Positions 63,466 to 64,000 of a stretch of 64,000 nucleotides of DNA are shown one piece after another. This DNA is from Treponemataceae bacterium (GTDB lineage Bacteria > Spirochaetota > Spirochaetia > Treponematales > Treponemataceae), in NCBI GenBank assembly GCA_024402495.1, contig JAKSTR010000001.1, forward strand, positions 1 through 64,000. The letters are read 5' to 3'. The position numbers were made by a program, and so were the translations under genes. The notes under the pieces were generated by a model. That model was not told the DNA's origin, did no database searches, and saw nothing but the letters and a program-made list of their open reading frames with translations. The first letter of the stretch is position 1. Every line of letters starts with the position of its first letter.

Positions 63466-63681
63466 AAGATGAATAAGTTTCTATATGCTGAATTCATTAG
63501 TTTTCAGCGGCTGCGCACAGCATTTGATTTGTTGCCTTAAACCAGATGATGAATCTGGTTAGGAATGACAAAACCTTTGTCTCGTCATTTGACCTAAAGA
63601 TAAACTGCCGGAAGATTAGTTTTGTTTTTCAAAATCGGCATTTACGCAAATCAGTAATTTTGTGGCAATAATTAAAGGCTG
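63466..63681. other. Intergenic stretch with short repeats
   Basis: AAAATCGGCATTTACGCAAA (63631-63650) matches the short motif at 20294 and 55103. CCAGATGATGAATCTGG with GAATGACAAAA (63541-63572) resembles the end of the REP-like palindrome. No gene or other RNA is seen. Confidence 0.5.
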
Positions 63682-63990
63682 CTACCAGTTTTTAATTATG
63701 TTTTCCAGTTCCCGCAGTTTTTCCATAACAATATCCCGTTTTTTAACGGAATAATTGCGGACAAGATTTTCTAATTCCATTAAAAAAGGAACTAAAGGTT
63801 CTATCTTGTCCATTGGGACTTTTTCCGGGTCGTATTCCAAAAGAACGCTGCCTGTATTGCAGTTGTTCGTAATGTTTTTTACGGCATCAGATGTTTTCAG
63901 AATCTTTATACATTCTTCCACTATCACTGCATCCTTAAATACAGCTTCCCTTAGCCTTATTCTTCCCGGAAAAAAACTTGTCACCATCAT
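63682..63990 (-). CDS. HMA-like metal-binding-fold protein, at window edge
   Basis: 102 residues. FFPGRIRLRE, then TNNCNTGSVLLEYDP, resembles the HMA_2 type domain found beside P-type ATPases and heavy-metal proteins; the CxxC of true HMA domains is absent. The C-terminus is a helical Lys/Glu stretch. Genes upstream on this strand are outside the window, so the operon context is unknown. Confidence 0.7.
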   Translation of the reverse strand: MMVTSFFPGRIRLREAVFKDAVIVEECIKILKTSDAVKNITNNCNTGSVLLEYDPEKVPMDKIEPLVPFLMELENLVRNYSVKKRDIVMEKLRELENIIKNW

Positions 63991-64000
63991 TTTTCTTCTT

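Noticed and set aside
1-64000. CRISPR arrays, prophage, integrase or insertion sequence genes
   Set aside because: No regularly spaced repeats, cas, transposase or phage structural genes are visible; the repeats found are isolated palindromes.

Overview
The window looks like the chromosome of a host- or gut-associated spirochaete close to Treponema. This is inferred from several traits. The genome is moderately AT-rich. RpoB carries Asn where most bacteria have Ser531 of the rifampicin pocket, a known spirochaetal trait. The lipoprotein signal is permissive, the rpmG-tRNA-secE-nusG-rplKAJL-rpoBC-rpsLG cluster is intact, and S14 is of the short zinc type. No species is assigned.

Layout. 0-5 kb: a small regulator/enzyme operon (isochorismatase-fold hydrolase, HxlR regulator, CDP-alcohol phosphatidyltransferase), a methyltransferase, and a GntR/FCD regulator with an operator overlapping its promoter. 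4-10.5 kb: an operon of a membrane-anchored periplasmic-binding protein, a LytS-like histidine kinase, a YesN/AraC response regulator, a lipoprotein sugar-binding protein and an esterase. It reads as a carbohydrate-sensing module without its own permease. 10.7-15 kb: an orphan OmpR-type regulator whose phosphoacceptor Asp is Asn, then clpS-clpA-aat, an N-degron proteolysis operon. 15-20 kb: transketolase, a PTS IIA protein overlapping an unknown 494-residue protein, and an Hsp20 chaperone behind a textbook sigma-54 promoter.

20.4-49 kb, all on the minus strand, is the core expression machinery. One block runs from a sigma-70 promoter through a ~425-nt folded leader into tuf, then S10-spc-alpha genes, ending with rplQ, a 58-residue zinc-ribbon protein and a terminator. 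The other runs from a consensus promoter through tRNA-Thr, rpmG, tRNA-Trp, secE, nusG, rplK, rplA, rplJ, rplL, rpoB, rpoC, rpsL and rpsG. Several junctions carry perfect hairpins that probably set transcript ratios or processing. fusA, infA, map and adk are absent.

49-64 kb: cysE, radA, an FMN-riboswitch-controlled riboflavin operon (ribD-ribE-ribBA, then ribH), a TraB-family membrane protein, a TPR protein divergent from a 612-residue membrane-anchored protein, a small PLD-like protein, a membrane protein, a YkvA protein, a VapBC toxin-antitoxin pair and an HMA-like protein at the right edge.

The most unusual signals are non-coding. At least five genes have sigma-70 promoters with 17-bp spacers whose -10 box ends only 6-8 nt before the ATG, with no Shine-Dalgarno, so their mRNAs would be leaderless. 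A ~100-bp hairpin element occurs three times between genes. The tuf leader holds at least eight consecutive hairpins, and a sigma-54 promoter drives hsp20.
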